DNA from: Nostoc sp. WHI
GTDB lineage: Bacteria; Cyanobacteriota; Cyanobacteriia; Cyanobacteriales; Nostocaceae
Reading direction: 5' to 3'
Assembly (NCBI RefSeq): GCF_015714725.1
Contig: NZ_WBKM01000365.1
Coordinates: 1-61,049 of the forward strand
Length of the DNA: 61,049 nucleotides
The position numbers and the translations under genes are program-made. Every line of letters starts with the position of its first letter. The stretch's first letter is position 1. The notes beneath the pieces are model-generated. The model was not told the origin of the DNA. It saw only the letters and a list, made by a program, of their open reading frames with translations, and searched no databases. Positions 33,787 through 43,010 of this stretch are shown in pieces.

Positions 33787-34076
33787 CAGGAAGTTAATTA
33801 ATCATAAATAACTCTAGTAAAAATATTATCGACGCTGGTGGGGCTACTTTTACATAATCCTCGCAAGTGGCTAAAATTTTTTCTTTAATAATTGGGCTTG
33901 GGCACTTGTTCTACTCCCCTTAGCTCATGGCTGTTTCATTCTTTTAAAGCCTCCTGGAAAGCTAGGGACAAGGAAAAGTTTCTATCTTGTCTCCCCCTGA
34001 ATCTTTAATCGAATCAATGCTTGGGCAGTGATTTGCTGGTTTTCCTGAAATTAAACCTCATATATCCACTTTATAC

Positions 34077-34090
34077 AGTACAAATGTACT
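34077..34090 (+). promoter_or_regulatory. Candidate LexA (SOS) box
   Basis: The palindrome AGTACAAATGTACT fits the cyanobacterial LexA consensus I recall (RGTACNNNDGTWCB) at every position. It overlaps the expected -35 region of a promoter whose -10 could be TAAAAT at 34101-34106, 17 bases further on, and it lies 52 bases upstream of the ATG at 34142. Confidence 0.65.
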
Positions 34091-34141
34091 AAATAACTGC
34101 TAAAATGCCTTACAAAGTCAGCTAGCTTTGCTTAAGGGAAT

Positions 34142-34642
34142 ATGAAACAAATCCAAGACAGCTACAAAAAGCCCATTTTGCTCAAAGTTTCCCTGTTGCA
34201 GCCTACATCGGCGACTACAGCCATAGTGCCACTGCAACCCCAACCAGAAAAAATTATTAGTGAGTGGGAGCGTTTAACAGCACAAGTCGAACGCATCAAT
34301 CAAATAGCAGGAGAGTTAGAAGCAGCGATACTAGAGTTGAAGGCGATCGCGAACACACTCAATAGTCAAAAACGTTACCCACTGCTGAAGAACGAGCTAG
34401 GCAAAAATATTTGTCAGTATTTTGCAGTTAGCGTTCCTTGGGTAAGACAACAGCCAGACGAATCATTTATTCTGACAATGCGAAATATTGATTTATTCCG
34501 AGCAGAAAGGGAAGCAGCACTGCTAGCACAGCAACTTCGTCAGCAAAATAAAAAAAGATTAGCATCGCAGGAACATGGAAAAAACAAGAGTGGGGCTGAG
34601 ACTAGACGCTTGTTCAAAAAGGCATTAGTCAACAAATCTTAA
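34142..34642 (+). CDS. Unknown helical protein, possibly SOS-regulated
   Basis: 166 residues. A proline-containing N-terminal segment (LKVSLLQPTSATTAIVPLQP) leads into a long amphipathic helix (WERLTAQVERINQIAGELEA), a more globular middle with WVRQQPDESFILTMRN, and a basic, glutamine-rich C-terminal helix (LLAQQLRQQNKKRLASQEHG). There is no signal peptide and no known motif. The preceding LexA box suggests expression after DNA damage. The basic tail could bind nucleic acid (inference). I do not recognise the family. Confidence 0.75.
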   Translation: MKQIQDSYKKPILLKVSLLQPTSATTAIVPLQPQPEKIISEWERLTAQVERINQIAGELEAAILELKAIANTLNSQKRYPLLKNELGKNICQYFAVSVPWVRQQPDESFILTMRNIDLFRAEREAALLAQQLRQQNKKRLASQEHGKNKSGAETRRLFKKALVNKS

Positions 34643-34872
34643 AATTATCAATATTCAATGGCAGATCACCTCTGAGGTTGTAGCAGTTATGCTGATTGAA
34701 GTGGCAGAAAGAAGTAACTTCTTCCTCAAAATTGCTACACACTACACTGCTATGCTAATTGCCACTAACTGTAGTGGCAATTGAGCAAAGCTGCCCTAAG
34801 ATTTGCACTTTTGTCAAACTAAAGTGCAACATCAGGGACAATCAATCAGTGCACAGAAGAGGTAAAAAGAAG

Positions 34873-35202
34873 GTGTTAAAGACACTTTTAGTGATTGCCA
34901 TTGGTTTTTTACCGTCCCTGTTTTCCCTGTGGGTAATCCATAAAACCCATTTGCGATCGCGCCTACGGATCAGGCAAGTAACAATAAATTTTCCAGCGAT
35001 GCACGAACGGCAAAGCGTCAGACCTGTTGAGAGCGATCGCTATTATTTGGAAGGGGTAGGTTACTTGATTGGCGACATCAGCTGCAAATTTAATGCTAGG
35101 TCTGGTTACATCCGTTGTGCTATTAATCCCGACGGCCCTTGTAATGGTTGCCGTCACTACGAATCTAAGGAGTTGAGAGGTGGTACTGAAAAAAAGGCTT
35201 AA
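34873..35202 (+). CDS. DUF6464-type membrane-anchored protein
   Basis: 109 residues if started at the GTG at 34873, which begins directly with the membrane anchor (LKTLLVIAIGFLPSLFSLWV); the frame is open 38 codons further upstream without hydrophobic or conserved content. The soluble part ends in the conserved YYLEGVGYLIGDISCKFNAR and CAINPDGPCNGCRHYE with four cysteines that could bind a metal. This matches my memory of a cyanobacterial DUF6464 family of unknown function. Confidence 0.75.
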   Translation: MLKTLLVIAIGFLPSLFSLWVIHKTHLRSRLRIRQVTINFPAMHERQSVRPVESDRYYLEGVGYLIGDISCKFNARSGYIRCAINPDGPCNGCRHYESKELRGGTEKKA

Positions 35203-35761
35203 TCCATTTTTTCAAACTGCGATCGCATAAGACACATACTCCTAAGTCAAATCAAGCTATGCCGAGCATTTCTTAGAGAAACGCCTTACATTTGAGCATC
35301 GCTTCCTCAACAGGTTGTTGTTCTTACCGCATTTTTCAGTATTATTATTTATTTAAGTATATTTTAGAATCTTCACAAATTACCACGTACACACGGATAA
35401 AATATTAGGGGTGTGTAGCACTTAAGTGATAACTTGTATGAATCTGGGAGAAATAGTAAAATTTGCAGAGTGTTACAACCAGTGTACTGATTGAGGTAGT
35501 ACAAACCTGCGATCGTCAACGACTTAAGTAGATTGGCACAATAAAACCAAACTAATGAAGAAAGATAAACTGGGCTAAAACCTTTTCCCTTATGCCTCTT
35601 ACCTTATTCCAACGATAAATATTTACGCCGACCTACTTACTGCTATTGACTTTTTTGAGCAGGCTATTCAATCATTGTTAGCCATTCTCAACAAGTTACA
35701 CCTTGAATTATTTAACTTTAGACTTGAATTATTATCTAAAAAAACACAGAAATTAACGCTA
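35203..35761. other. Intergenic region before the glycosyltransferase pair
   Basis: About 560 bp without a supported gene. A frame reading into the GT4 gene is open from 35675, but its first 29 codons look like intergenic sequence. No hairpin or operator is recognised. Confidence 0.45.
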
Positions 35762-36835
35762 ATGAACCAAGTACAGGTATTAATGCTGGGGCCTAGTTTA
35801 GAACAAAATGGCGGAATAGCAACAGTTGAAAAACTGATAATTAAGCATAGTCTTCCTGAGATAAAAATACAGCATATAAACACCCATGACGAAGGCTCAA
35901 TTGCTTACAGAGTGAGTGTTTTCGGCAAAGCTTTAGCTACATTTTTATGGAAATTATCAAGTCAAAAAATAGATGTTGTACACATTCATATTTCCGATGG
36001 TGGTAGCATTTTCCGAAAAGCGATTTGTTGTGTTGTTGCCTTTATCTTTGATAAGCCCGTCTTAATGCATACTCATGGTGCCGAATTTCAGGTAACTTAC
36101 GCTAAACTTCCTCAACGAGTCCAGCAAGTTTTAAGTAAAGTACTTCAACGCTGCCAAGGGTTTATTGTTCTTTCAGAAAGTTGGCAAAATTACTATGTGT
36201 TAAATCTATGTTTAAATCCCAAGCAAGTTATTATTTTGCCTAACCCCTCCGAATTACCTACAGAGGTTCCTGACCGCAAAAATCGGACTCAAATCAGTTT
36301 CTTCTTTTGTGGGCGAGTCGGTCAACGCAAAGGGACATTTGATTTGATTAAGGCATTTGCTAACCTGCCGGATCATCAAAGAAAATATACTCGGTTAATT
36401 CTGGCAGGAGATGGTGAAATCGAAAAAGCGCAGCAGTTGGCTGCTAGTCTCAACATCGCAGACCAGGTAACTTTTCTGGGTTGGATTAATTCCGAAAAAC
36501 GGGATGAAGTTTTGTCACAAGCAGATGTGTTTATTTTGCCTTCTTATAACGAGGGTTTGCCTCTGGCGATTTTAGAAGCTATGGGTTGGAGTTTGCCAAT
36601 AATTGCAACTCCTGTTGGAGGTATTCCTGAATTAGTGATTTCAAATCAAAATGGTCTGCTAGTTACCCCAGGAAACATTCAACAGTTATCAGAAGCGATG
36701 GAATTGTTGATTGAAAATGAGACTTTACGACTTTCTCTAGGCAGTACTGCTAGGAAAAATGTCGAGCCATTGGATATTAGAAATTGCTCAGTTCGTTTGG
36801 CCGATATCTATCATTCATTGTCGCAACTTAATTAA
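35762..36835 (+). CDS. Family 4 glycosyltransferase
   Basis: 357 residues from the ATG at 35762. It is a GT-B enzyme: N-terminal Rossmann half with GPSLEQNGGIATVEKLI and VVHIHISDGGS, then the donor half with FFFCGRVGQRKGTFDLIKAF, ILAGDGEIEK and the nucleotide-sugar signature FILPSYNEGLPLAILEAM followed by ATPVGGIPELV. It is expected to add a sugar to an exopolysaccharide or lipid-linked intermediate at the inner membrane face. The WecG/TagA-type gene begins 15 bp later, so the pair is an operon. Confidence 0.93.
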   Translation: MNQVQVLMLGPSLEQNGGIATVEKLIIKHSLPEIKIQHINTHDEGSIAYRVSVFGKALATFLWKLSSQKIDVVHIHISDGGSIFRKAICCVVAFIFDKPVLMHTHGAEFQVTYAKLPQRVQQVLSKVLQRCQGFIVLSESWQNYYVLNLCLNPKQVIILPNPSELPTEVPDRKNRTQISFFFCGRVGQRKGTFDLIKAFANLPDHQRKYTRLILAGDGEIEKAQQLAASLNIADQVTFLGWINSEKRDEVLSQADVFILPSYNEGLPLAILEAMGWSLPIIATPVGGIPELVISNQNGLLVTPGNIQQLSEAMELLIENETLRLSLGSTARKNVEPLDIRNCSVRLADIYHSLSQLN

Positions 36836-36850
36836 CGAGGTGCTGATCTG

Positions 36851-37660
36851 ATGAGAATTAATATTTGTGGAGTCAAAATTGATAAATATAATTTTGATGA
36901 AGTTGTAGAACTAATCGTTAAACATGTGCTCTCCCACAGTAAGCCAGAATATGTTGTTACTCCTAATGCCATGCATATTTTGACCTTACAAAAGGATGCC
37001 AATTTTCAAGAGATTTATCGCAAGGCTTTTTTAGTCGTGCCAGATGGGGTGTCACTCCTGTGGGCGGCTAAGTTTTTACAAACCCCCCTCAAAGGTAGAG
37101 TTAATGGTACAGATTTGTTCGAGAAACTCTGCGCCATTGCTGCTGAAAAAGGATTGAAGGTCTTTTTATTAGGAGGTCGCCCTGGTTCTGCCGAAAAAGC
37201 TAAAGAAACTCTTGTTGCCAGACATCCAGCTTTGCAGATTGTTGGTACTTACTGTCCTCCCTACGGATTTGAGTCTCAACCAACAGAATTAAATTCAATC
37301 AACTCAACAATTACAGAGGCGGCTCCCCATATTTTATTTGTAGGTTTGGGAGCACCTAAACAAGAAAAATGGATAGCTGCCAATTATTTGTGTTTAGGAG
37401 TGCCGATTTCCGTAGGTATTGGGGTCAGCTTTGAGCTAGTTAGCAACATGGTGACAAGATCACCAGTTTTGATGCAAAAAGCAGGTTTGGAATGGTTATT
37501 TCGGCTTTTAGTTGAGCCTGGCCGCTTATGGAAGCGTTATATCTTGGGTAATCCTGCTTTTGTTTGGTTAGTACTGAAACAGCGCTTAGGGTTATTTAAT
37601 AGCCTATCCCAAAACCTTGACTGCGCCAACAGTAATGAAAGCACACATAAGGCAAAGTAG
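36851..37660 (+). CDS. WecG/TagA/CpsF family glycosyltransferase
   Basis: 269 residues. It shows the GT26 family features VTPNAMHILTLQKDANF, VVPDGVSLLWAAKFL, VNGTDLFEKL, VFLLGGRPGSAEKA and LFVGLGAPKQEKWIA. Members add an N-acetyl-mannosaminuronate or similar residue to a lipid-linked precursor. It is co-transcribed with the GT4 gene just upstream. In Nostoc-type genomes such pairs usually serve exopolysaccharide or envelope glycan synthesis; the exact polymer is unknown. Confidence 0.93.
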   Translation: MRINICGVKIDKYNFDEVVELIVKHVLSHSKPEYVVTPNAMHILTLQKDANFQEIYRKAFLVVPDGVSLLWAAKFLQTPLKGRVNGTDLFEKLCAIAAEKGLKVFLLGGRPGSAEKAKETLVARHPALQIVGTYCPPYGFESQPTELNSINSTITEAAPHILFVGLGAPKQEKWIAANYLCLGVPISVGIGVSFELVSNMVTRSPVLMQKAGLEWLFRLLVEPGRLWKRYILGNPAFVWLVLKQRLGLFNSLSQNLDCANSNESTHKAK

Positions 37661-38029
37661 CGCTAAACAATTCTCGACTTTCTTTTTTCATCAGATTTTA
37701 ATTACTTGAATTTATACCTGAATTCTTATGTAAGAAAACATATAGGTTAAGGTTAATGCGATGTCTATAGCGGGCTACGCCTACTCTAACCACCATAGGT
37801 ATTGAAAAACCAAACCGATAATACTTAGATTGTCTGTATTAAGGGTAAGTCCCAAGGAAAGTTGGGGAAGAATAGGCGTGACCCATTGAATATTTGTCTT
37901 TGCATAGTCAAATAAAAATGATTTAATAAAATTCTTACAAAAGTGTAAATCTGCCTCATCTTGTTTGCAAATTGTTACCTTTGCTATTAGCTTTTATAGC
38001 TAATCTAATAACTACATGATTATTAAACT
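37661..38029. other. Intergenic region upstream of the amino-acid transporter
   Basis: About 370 bp. A dispersed small repeat lies near 37758-37785 (GCGATGTCTATAGCGGGCTA...). An imperfect hairpin with TTAGCT/AGCTAA arms lies near 37988-38005. I searched by eye for an NtcA site (GTA-N8-TAC) and saw none. Confidence 0.45.
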
Positions 38030-39268
38030 ATGAAAAACGCTTTGCCTCGGACAACAGCATTATTTTCAATTTGCGCTTTGCTGCTAACAAGCTGTGGTGG
38101 TGGCACTAACACTATGACAAATTCTGCAAATAATAACACTGTAACTGATACCGCCGCGACCACGGGTACATCGAGTGCTATTCCCATCGGTATTGCTTTA
38201 GCACAAACGAGCAACGTAGCATTACTTGGTCAAGAGGGATTTGTTGGAGCCAGAATTGCCGAGAAGTATTTCAATAGTAAAGGTGGTATCAATGGCACTC
38301 CGATTAAATTAGTAATCCAAGATACTAGCGGAGATGAAGCTGGAGCAATTAATGCTTTTCAAACTTTAATTAATAAAGATAAAGTTGTCGGTATTGTTGG
38401 CCCTACTTTGTCACAGCAAGCTTTTAGTGCCGACCCCATCGCCGAACGTGCTAAAGTCCCAGTTATTGGAGCATCAAATACCGCAAAAGGAATTCCAGAA
38501 ATTGGTGATTATGTAGCTCGTGTATCTTCGCCCGTCTCGATAGTTGCCCCTAATTCTGTAAAAGCTGCACTCAAACAGAATCCTCAAATTAAAAAAGTGG
38601 CAGTTTTTTACGCCCAAAATGATGCTTTTAACAAATCAGAAACGGAGATTTTTCAAAACACGGTTAAAGTTCAAGGGCTAGAATTAGTAACAGTTCAAAA
38701 GTTCCAAACTACTGATACAGACTTTCAAGCCCAAGCTACCAATGCAATTAACTTAAAACCAGATTTAGTAATTATTTCGGGACTAGCTGCTGATGGTGGT
38801 AACTTAGTGCGACAACTGCGAGAACTGGGTTATAAAGGCATAATTATTGGTGGTAATGGTCTGAATACACCAAATGTTTTATCAGTGTGTAAAGCACTTT
38901 GCGATGGTGTGCTGATTGCTCAAGCTTACAGTCCTGAACATCCTAGTGAGATTAATAAGGTATTTCGCCAAGCTTATGTTGAGCAATATAAGAAAGAGCC
39001 AGCCCAATTTACTGGTCAAGCTTTTGCTGCGGTACAGGTGTATGTTGAAGCTCTTAAAGAATTGGATAAAAAGTCCAAAATCAGCACATTACCTCTTGAT
39101 AAACTGCGTACAGAATTGAACAAGCAACTACTAGCCGGAAAGTATGATACTCCTTTGGGCGAGATTGCTTTTACACCAGTGGGTGATGTGATTCAAAAAG
39201 AATTTTACGTTGCCCGAATTAAGATGGATAAAGATGGAAACACGGGAAAATTCGTATTTATAAAATAG
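38030..39268 (+). CDS. ABC transporter substrate-binding lipoprotein, branched-chain/neutral amino-acid type
   Basis: 412 residues. A lipoprotein signal ends in LTSC (19-22), so C22 should be lipidated, followed by a Thr/Asn-rich linker. The rest is a type I periplasmic binding protein (Peripla_BP_6): IPIGIALAQTSNVALLGQEG, GIVGPTLSQQAF and VIISGLAADGGNLVRQLREL. It should bring amino acids to the permease encoded just downstream. The set resembles NatB of the Anabaena N-I neutral amino-acid system, where NatA-E act together. Confidence 0.92.
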   Translation: MKNALPRTTALFSICALLLTSCGGGTNTMTNSANNNTVTDTAATTGTSSAIPIGIALAQTSNVALLGQEGFVGARIAEKYFNSKGGINGTPIKLVIQDTSGDEAGAINAFQTLINKDKVVGIVGPTLSQQAFSADPIAERAKVPVIGASNTAKGIPEIGDYVARVSSPVSIVAPNSVKAALKQNPQIKKVAVFYAQNDAFNKSETEIFQNTVKVQGLELVTVQKFQTTDTDFQAQATNAINLKPDLVIISGLAADGGNLVRQLRELGYKGIIIGGNGLNTPNVLSVCKALCDGVLIAQAYSPEHPSEINKVFRQAYVEQYKKEPAQFTGQAFAAVQVYVEALKELDKKSKISTLPLDKLRTELNKQLLAGKYDTPLGEIAFTPVGDVIQKEFYVARIKMDKDGNTGKFVFIK

Positions 39269-39275
39269 TTGCAAC

Positions 39276-40226
39276 ATGAATTTAACTCTATTTTTGCAAC
39301 AATTTTTGAACGGATTATCTATCGGTAGTATCTATGCAATTTTTGCCTTGGGCTATACTTTAGTTTATTCCATTTTAGGCATCATTAATTTAGCTCATGG
39401 TGCTATTTTTACCTTGGGTGCATATTTTACTTATGCATTGATGGGTGGTAATTTTGGATTTAATGGTTTGTTGGCTAATGCGGTACTACCGATAAAATTA
39501 CCATTTGCTATGTCCTTGATTTTAGGAAGTACCCTAGCAGGATTGGTAGGGGTAGCGATGGAACGTGTTGCTTTTCAACCTTTGCGGCGTGAAGGATCTG
39601 ACCCTTTGCTAACTGTTGTTTCCAGCTTGGGGGTAGGAGTGGTAATTGTAAATTTAATCCAGTATTTAGTAGGCGCGGAAAGTTACACATACCCAGCAAA
39701 TACTTATGGTAATTTGCCACCTGCGATTAACTTTGGTAGTCCAGAAAACCCAATTCCTATTCGTAGCGTCCAGGTGGTAATTTTTGGTGTATCAGTTGCG
39801 ATTGTGGCAATTCTTACCTATTTTATCAATCGGACTAAATATGGTAAGGCAATGCAAGCGATCGCAGAAGATCCAACTACTGCTAGTTTGTTAGGAATTA
39901 ATAGCGATCGCTTTATCATCCTTACATTTTTCATCAGCAGTTTTTTAGCAGGATTGGCGGGAACTTTAGTTGCATCTAGTGTTAGTATTGCAGGGCCATA
40001 TTTCGGTATTGCTTTTGGATTGCGGGGTTTAGCGGTAATTGTCTTAGGTGGTTTAGGTAGTATTCCTGGTGCAGTGTTAGGAGGTTTATTAATTGGATTA
40101 GTGGAGGCGTTTGTACCCGCCGAATACTCTGGATATAAAGACGCAGTAGCCTTTGGAATTTTGTTTATCATGTTATTAGTTAGACCCCAAGGTTTACTGG
40201 GACGGCGGTTTATTCAGAAAGTTTAA
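39276..40226 (+). CDS. Branched-chain amino-acid ABC permease, LivH/NatD type
   Basis: 316 residues, eight or so hydrophobic helices, starting 8 bases after the binding-protein stop. Family marks include LNGLSIGSIYAIFALGYTLV, GIINLAHGAIFTLGAY, ALRREGSDPLLT-like cytosolic loop (PLRREGSDPLLTVVSS) and the coupling loop GKAMQAIAEDPTTASLLGIN. It forms the membrane channel with the LivM-type permease. An Uma2 gene is inserted between the two permease genes. Confidence 0.93.
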   Translation: MNLTLFLQQFLNGLSIGSIYAIFALGYTLVYSILGIINLAHGAIFTLGAYFTYALMGGNFGFNGLLANAVLPIKLPFAMSLILGSTLAGLVGVAMERVAFQPLRREGSDPLLTVVSSLGVGVVIVNLIQYLVGAESYTYPANTYGNLPPAINFGSPENPIPIRSVQVVIFGVSVAIVAILTYFINRTKYGKAMQAIAEDPTTASLLGINSDRFIILTFFISSFLAGLAGTLVASSVSIAGPYFGIAFGLRGLAVIVLGGLGSIPGAVLGGLLIGLVEAFVPAEYSGYKDAVAFGILFIMLLVRPQGLLGRRFIQKV

Positions 40227-40240
40227 AGAGACGTAGCGCC

Positions 40241-40843
40241 ATGAAAACATACACCAAACAAAAACTAACCTTTGAGCAATTTTTAAAACAGTGTCCAGAA
40301 GAAGGTTTATATGAACTTGTAGATGGAGAAATTGTAGAAGTGCGTGCAACTAGAAATCATGATGATGTCGCCAATTTTATATTGTTTGGTTTCAATGATG
40401 AAATTAGGCGATTCAACCTGAATTATGTAGTTAATAACACAGCAGTATTTAAAACTATAACTCCCGATGGCACAGAGCAAGGGCGCAAGCCTGATGTAAG
40501 TGTTATAGATAAAGATATATGGCGCTCAAATCGTTCTGCTTATGCTGCACTTGAAGAACCAATCCAGTTAGCTATAGAAGTAACATCAACTAATTGGGAA
40601 GATGATTACATTGATAAATTGGATGAATATCAACGCTTAGGTATTACAGAATATTGGATTGTAGATTATTTGGCAATTGGACTTAGAGAGTATTTGGGAA
40701 ACCCAAAAGTTCCAGCTGTATTTGTTTTTCTATTAGATGCTGAGGGAAAATACCAACGTACACAGTTTAGAGATGCAGAACGAATTGTGTCACGAACTTT
40801 TCCTGAACTAGCGATGACAGCAGAGCAAATATTAACAGCTTAA
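40241..40843 (+). CDS. Uma2 family (PD-(D/E)XK) protein, first copy
   Basis: 200 residues with Uma2 landmarks: LTFEQFLKQCPEEGLYELVD, RKPDVSVIDKD, PIQLAIEVTSTNWEDD, DKLDEYQRLGITEYWIVD. The fold belongs to the restriction-endonuclease-like nuclease superfamily and the acidic and lysine residues of the core are present. Uma2 genes are very numerous in cyanobacteria and their role is unknown. It sits on the same strand between the two permease genes, 14 bases after the first, so it rides on the transporter transcript. Confidence 0.9.
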   Translation: MKTYTKQKLTFEQFLKQCPEEGLYELVDGEIVEVRATRNHDDVANFILFGFNDEIRRFNLNYVVNNTAVFKTITPDGTEQGRKPDVSVIDKDIWRSNRSAYAALEEPIQLAIEVTSTNWEDDYIDKLDEYQRLGITEYWIVDYLAIGLREYLGNPKVPAVFVFLLDAEGKYQRTQFRDAERIVSRTFPELAMTAEQILTA

Positions 40844-40892
40844 TAGTTGATAAAAGTGATAGTTTGATTAAGCTTGATCAAAATCTTTTAAA

Positions 40893-41816
40893 ATGGCTGA
40901 TTTTTTCGCTACTTACGGTTCTCTAATTATCTCTATGGTATTGGGGGCGTTACTAGGGTTATCGCTTTATTTACCGCTAATGACAGGGCAATTGTCTTTA
41001 GCTAGTCCGGGATTTTATGCTTTAGGTGGATATATTGCAGCAATTTTATCCACAAAAGTTTTTACATCTAGCAGTAGTCTGTTTCCCATTCCTTTGTTGT
41101 TATTGGAAATGCTAATTGCTGGTATAATTTGTGGTTTATTAGGTGTAGTAGTGGGAATTCCCGCGTTGAGATTGCGAGGAATTTATTTAGCGATCGCTAC
41201 TATCGCTTTTGTGGAAGTTTTGCGCGTCATCTCCCTGAATTTGGATATTACAGGCGGTGCTGTAGGGATTTTTGGTATTCCTCAACCTTTCCAAACACAA
41301 ATTGAATATTTGTGGATTGCTTTGCCATTACTATTAATTAGTATGGTGCTACTTTATCGTTTAGAACGCATCCGCGTCGGAAGGGCTTTTATCGCTATCC
41401 GCGAAGATGAATTAGCTGCGGGTGCGATGGGAATTGACCCCACTTATTATAAAGTTTTGGCATTTACATTAGGGGCTATACTTGCAGGGGTTGTAGGTGC
41501 AATTAGCGCCCACTTCCTTAATACCTGGAATGCCCGTCAAGGGACTTTTGATGCTAGTATTATATATTTAACTTTTGTCTTGATTGGTGGTTCGAGAACT
41601 TTCTTAGGTCCGGTAATAGGAGGTATGGCATTTACTGCATTGCCAGAGATCCTGCGAAGTCTAGCTGACACAGGTGGTTTACCTAATTGGCTAGCACAAT
41701 TTTTGCGCGATGGCCGATTAATTATTTTTGGCTTACTAATAGTTATAGGTACAATCTTTTTCCCCCAAGGGCTAATTACTCCAGATATTTTTAAAAAACG
41801 CAAAATCCAAAAGTGA
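40893..41816 (+). CDS. Branched-chain amino-acid ABC permease, LivM/NatC type
   Basis: 307 residues with multiple hydrophobic helices. LivM features are seen in MTGQLSLASPGFYALGGYIA, GIPALRLRGIYLAIATIAFV and the cytoplasmic coupling loop RIRVGRAFIAIREDELAAGA. It pairs with the LivH-type subunit. The ATPase gene starts 24 bp downstream. Confidence 0.93.
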   Translation: MADFFATYGSLIISMVLGALLGLSLYLPLMTGQLSLASPGFYALGGYIAAILSTKVFTSSSSLFPIPLLLLEMLIAGIICGLLGVVVGIPALRLRGIYLAIATIAFVEVLRVISLNLDITGGAVGIFGIPQPFQTQIEYLWIALPLLLISMVLLYRLERIRVGRAFIAIREDELAAGAMGIDPTYYKVLAFTLGAILAGVVGAISAHFLNTWNARQGTFDASIIYLTFVLIGGSRTFLGPVIGGMAFTALPEILRSLADTGGLPNWLAQFLRDGRLIIFGLLIVIGTIFFPQGLITPDIFKKRKIQK

Positions 41817-41839
41817 ACTATTCATAATAATATGCAAAA

Positions 41840-42631
41840 ATGTCACATAGTATTCCAGCAGATAACAGCAATATTGCCTTAGAAGCAAGAGCATTGACTC
41901 GCCGTTTTGGTGGTCTAGTAGCGGTAAATAATGTATCTTTTAGTGTAAATAAATATGAGATTTTTGGACTGATTGGCCCTAATGGTGCTGGCAAAACAAC
42001 ACTGTTTAATTTGATTACCGCCTTCATTCCACCTTCTAGCGGTAAATTAATCTATCAAGGTGCAGAAATTTCCCAACTGCGTCCCCATCAAATTGCTGCT
42101 TTGGGTATTGCCCGTACCTTCCAAAATATCCGCTTGTTTGGGGAATTATCGGCGTTAGAAAATGTGATAATCGCCCGACATTTACACACTAAAAGTAATA
42201 TGATTACAGGAGTTTTGGGATTACCACCAGCGCCTAGTGAAGAATTTAAAACTAAGCAAAAAGCTTTAGATTTATTGGATTTGGTGGGATTGAGCGATCG
42301 CGCTGACGAAAAAGCTAAAAACTTTGCCTACGGTGATCAACGTCGCTTGGAAATTGCCCGCGCTTTAGCATTAAAACCGCAAATCTTACTTCTTGATGAA
42401 CCAGCTGCGGGGATGAACCCTAATGAAAAACAGCAACTTAGTGCATTTATTCGCAGTCTCCGCAATGACTTCAATTTGACAATCATCCTGATTGAACACC
42501 ATGTACCATTGGTTATGGGTTTGTGCGATCGCATTGCTGTATTAGATTTTGGTCAATTGATTGCATTGGGTGAACCATCTGTAGTCAGAAATGACCCGGC
42601 TGTAATTGAAGCTTATTTGGGAAATGATTGA
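41840..42631 (+). CDS. ABC transporter ATPase, LivG/NatA type
   Basis: 263 residues. Walker A GPNGAGKTT, Q-loop IARTFQNIRLF, an ABC signature region whose usual LSYG is replaced by FAYGDQRRLEIARAL, Walker B ILLLDEPAAGMNP and H-switch IEHH. It is one of two ATPases of the importer; the other (LivF/NatE type) is about 1.5 kb further on because nuclease genes lie between them. Confidence 0.93.
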   Translation: MSHSIPADNSNIALEARALTRRFGGLVAVNNVSFSVNKYEIFGLIGPNGAGKTTLFNLITAFIPPSSGKLIYQGAEISQLRPHQIAALGIARTFQNIRLFGELSALENVIIARHLHTKSNMITGVLGLPPAPSEEFKTKQKALDLLDLVGLSDRADEKAKNFAYGDQRRLEIARALALKPQILLLDEPAAGMNPNEKQQLSAFIRSLRNDFNLTIILIEHHVPLVMGLCDRIAVLDFGQLIALGEPSVVRNDPAVIEAYLGND

Positions 42632-42633
42632 AT

Positions 42634-42963
42634 TTATGTAGACATAATACTCACAAATTCTTCTAAAGAATTGACAGCGATACCTCCGGTAAGCTCCGCT
42701 AACGCACTATCCATTAAATTTTCTAATTGTTCCACACTTTTACCTTCAAGCCTCGCTTCAAACTCTTGGGGAATTTCACCAAAACGTCTTCGCAATATTC
42801 GGATTAAGTACTGTCTTGAACCTTGCTGAAGACCTTGTTGAAAACCTTGTTGAAAACCTTGTTGAAAACCTTGTTGAAAACCTTCAGCAAGAATTTCTTG
42901 ATACCAAGGCGATTCTCGCAATACTGCCATATCCCACCTCATGATTTGTTGCACTAAAGGCAA
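42634..42963 (-). pseudogene. C-terminal fragment of a DUF4351/Rpn-type protein
   Basis: About 109 codons repeating, almost residue for residue, the C-terminal third of the neighbouring gene (43011 onward): MRWDMAVLRESPWYQEILAE, a QQG-rich stretch, LIRILRRRFGEIPQE and the tail. It lacks the nuclease domain and any proper start; the first codon would be a TTG in the middle of the domain. The QQG stretch here is FQQG repeated from an 11- to 12-base unit, while the full copy has LQQG. Probably a tandem duplication remnant. Confidence 0.75.
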
Positions 42964-43010
42964 TAAAGGCGATGTCTAGCGACAAGTCGCTCCGCGCCTA
43001 CGTGGTTTGC

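Noticed and set aside
37661..38029. A possible NtcA site controlling the amino-acid transporter
   Set aside because: No GTA-N8-TAC was found in the upstream region on inspection.
42830..42890. Direct repeats that could suggest a small CRISPR
   Set aside because: The units are contiguous 11- to 12-base in-frame codons for FQQG without spacers.
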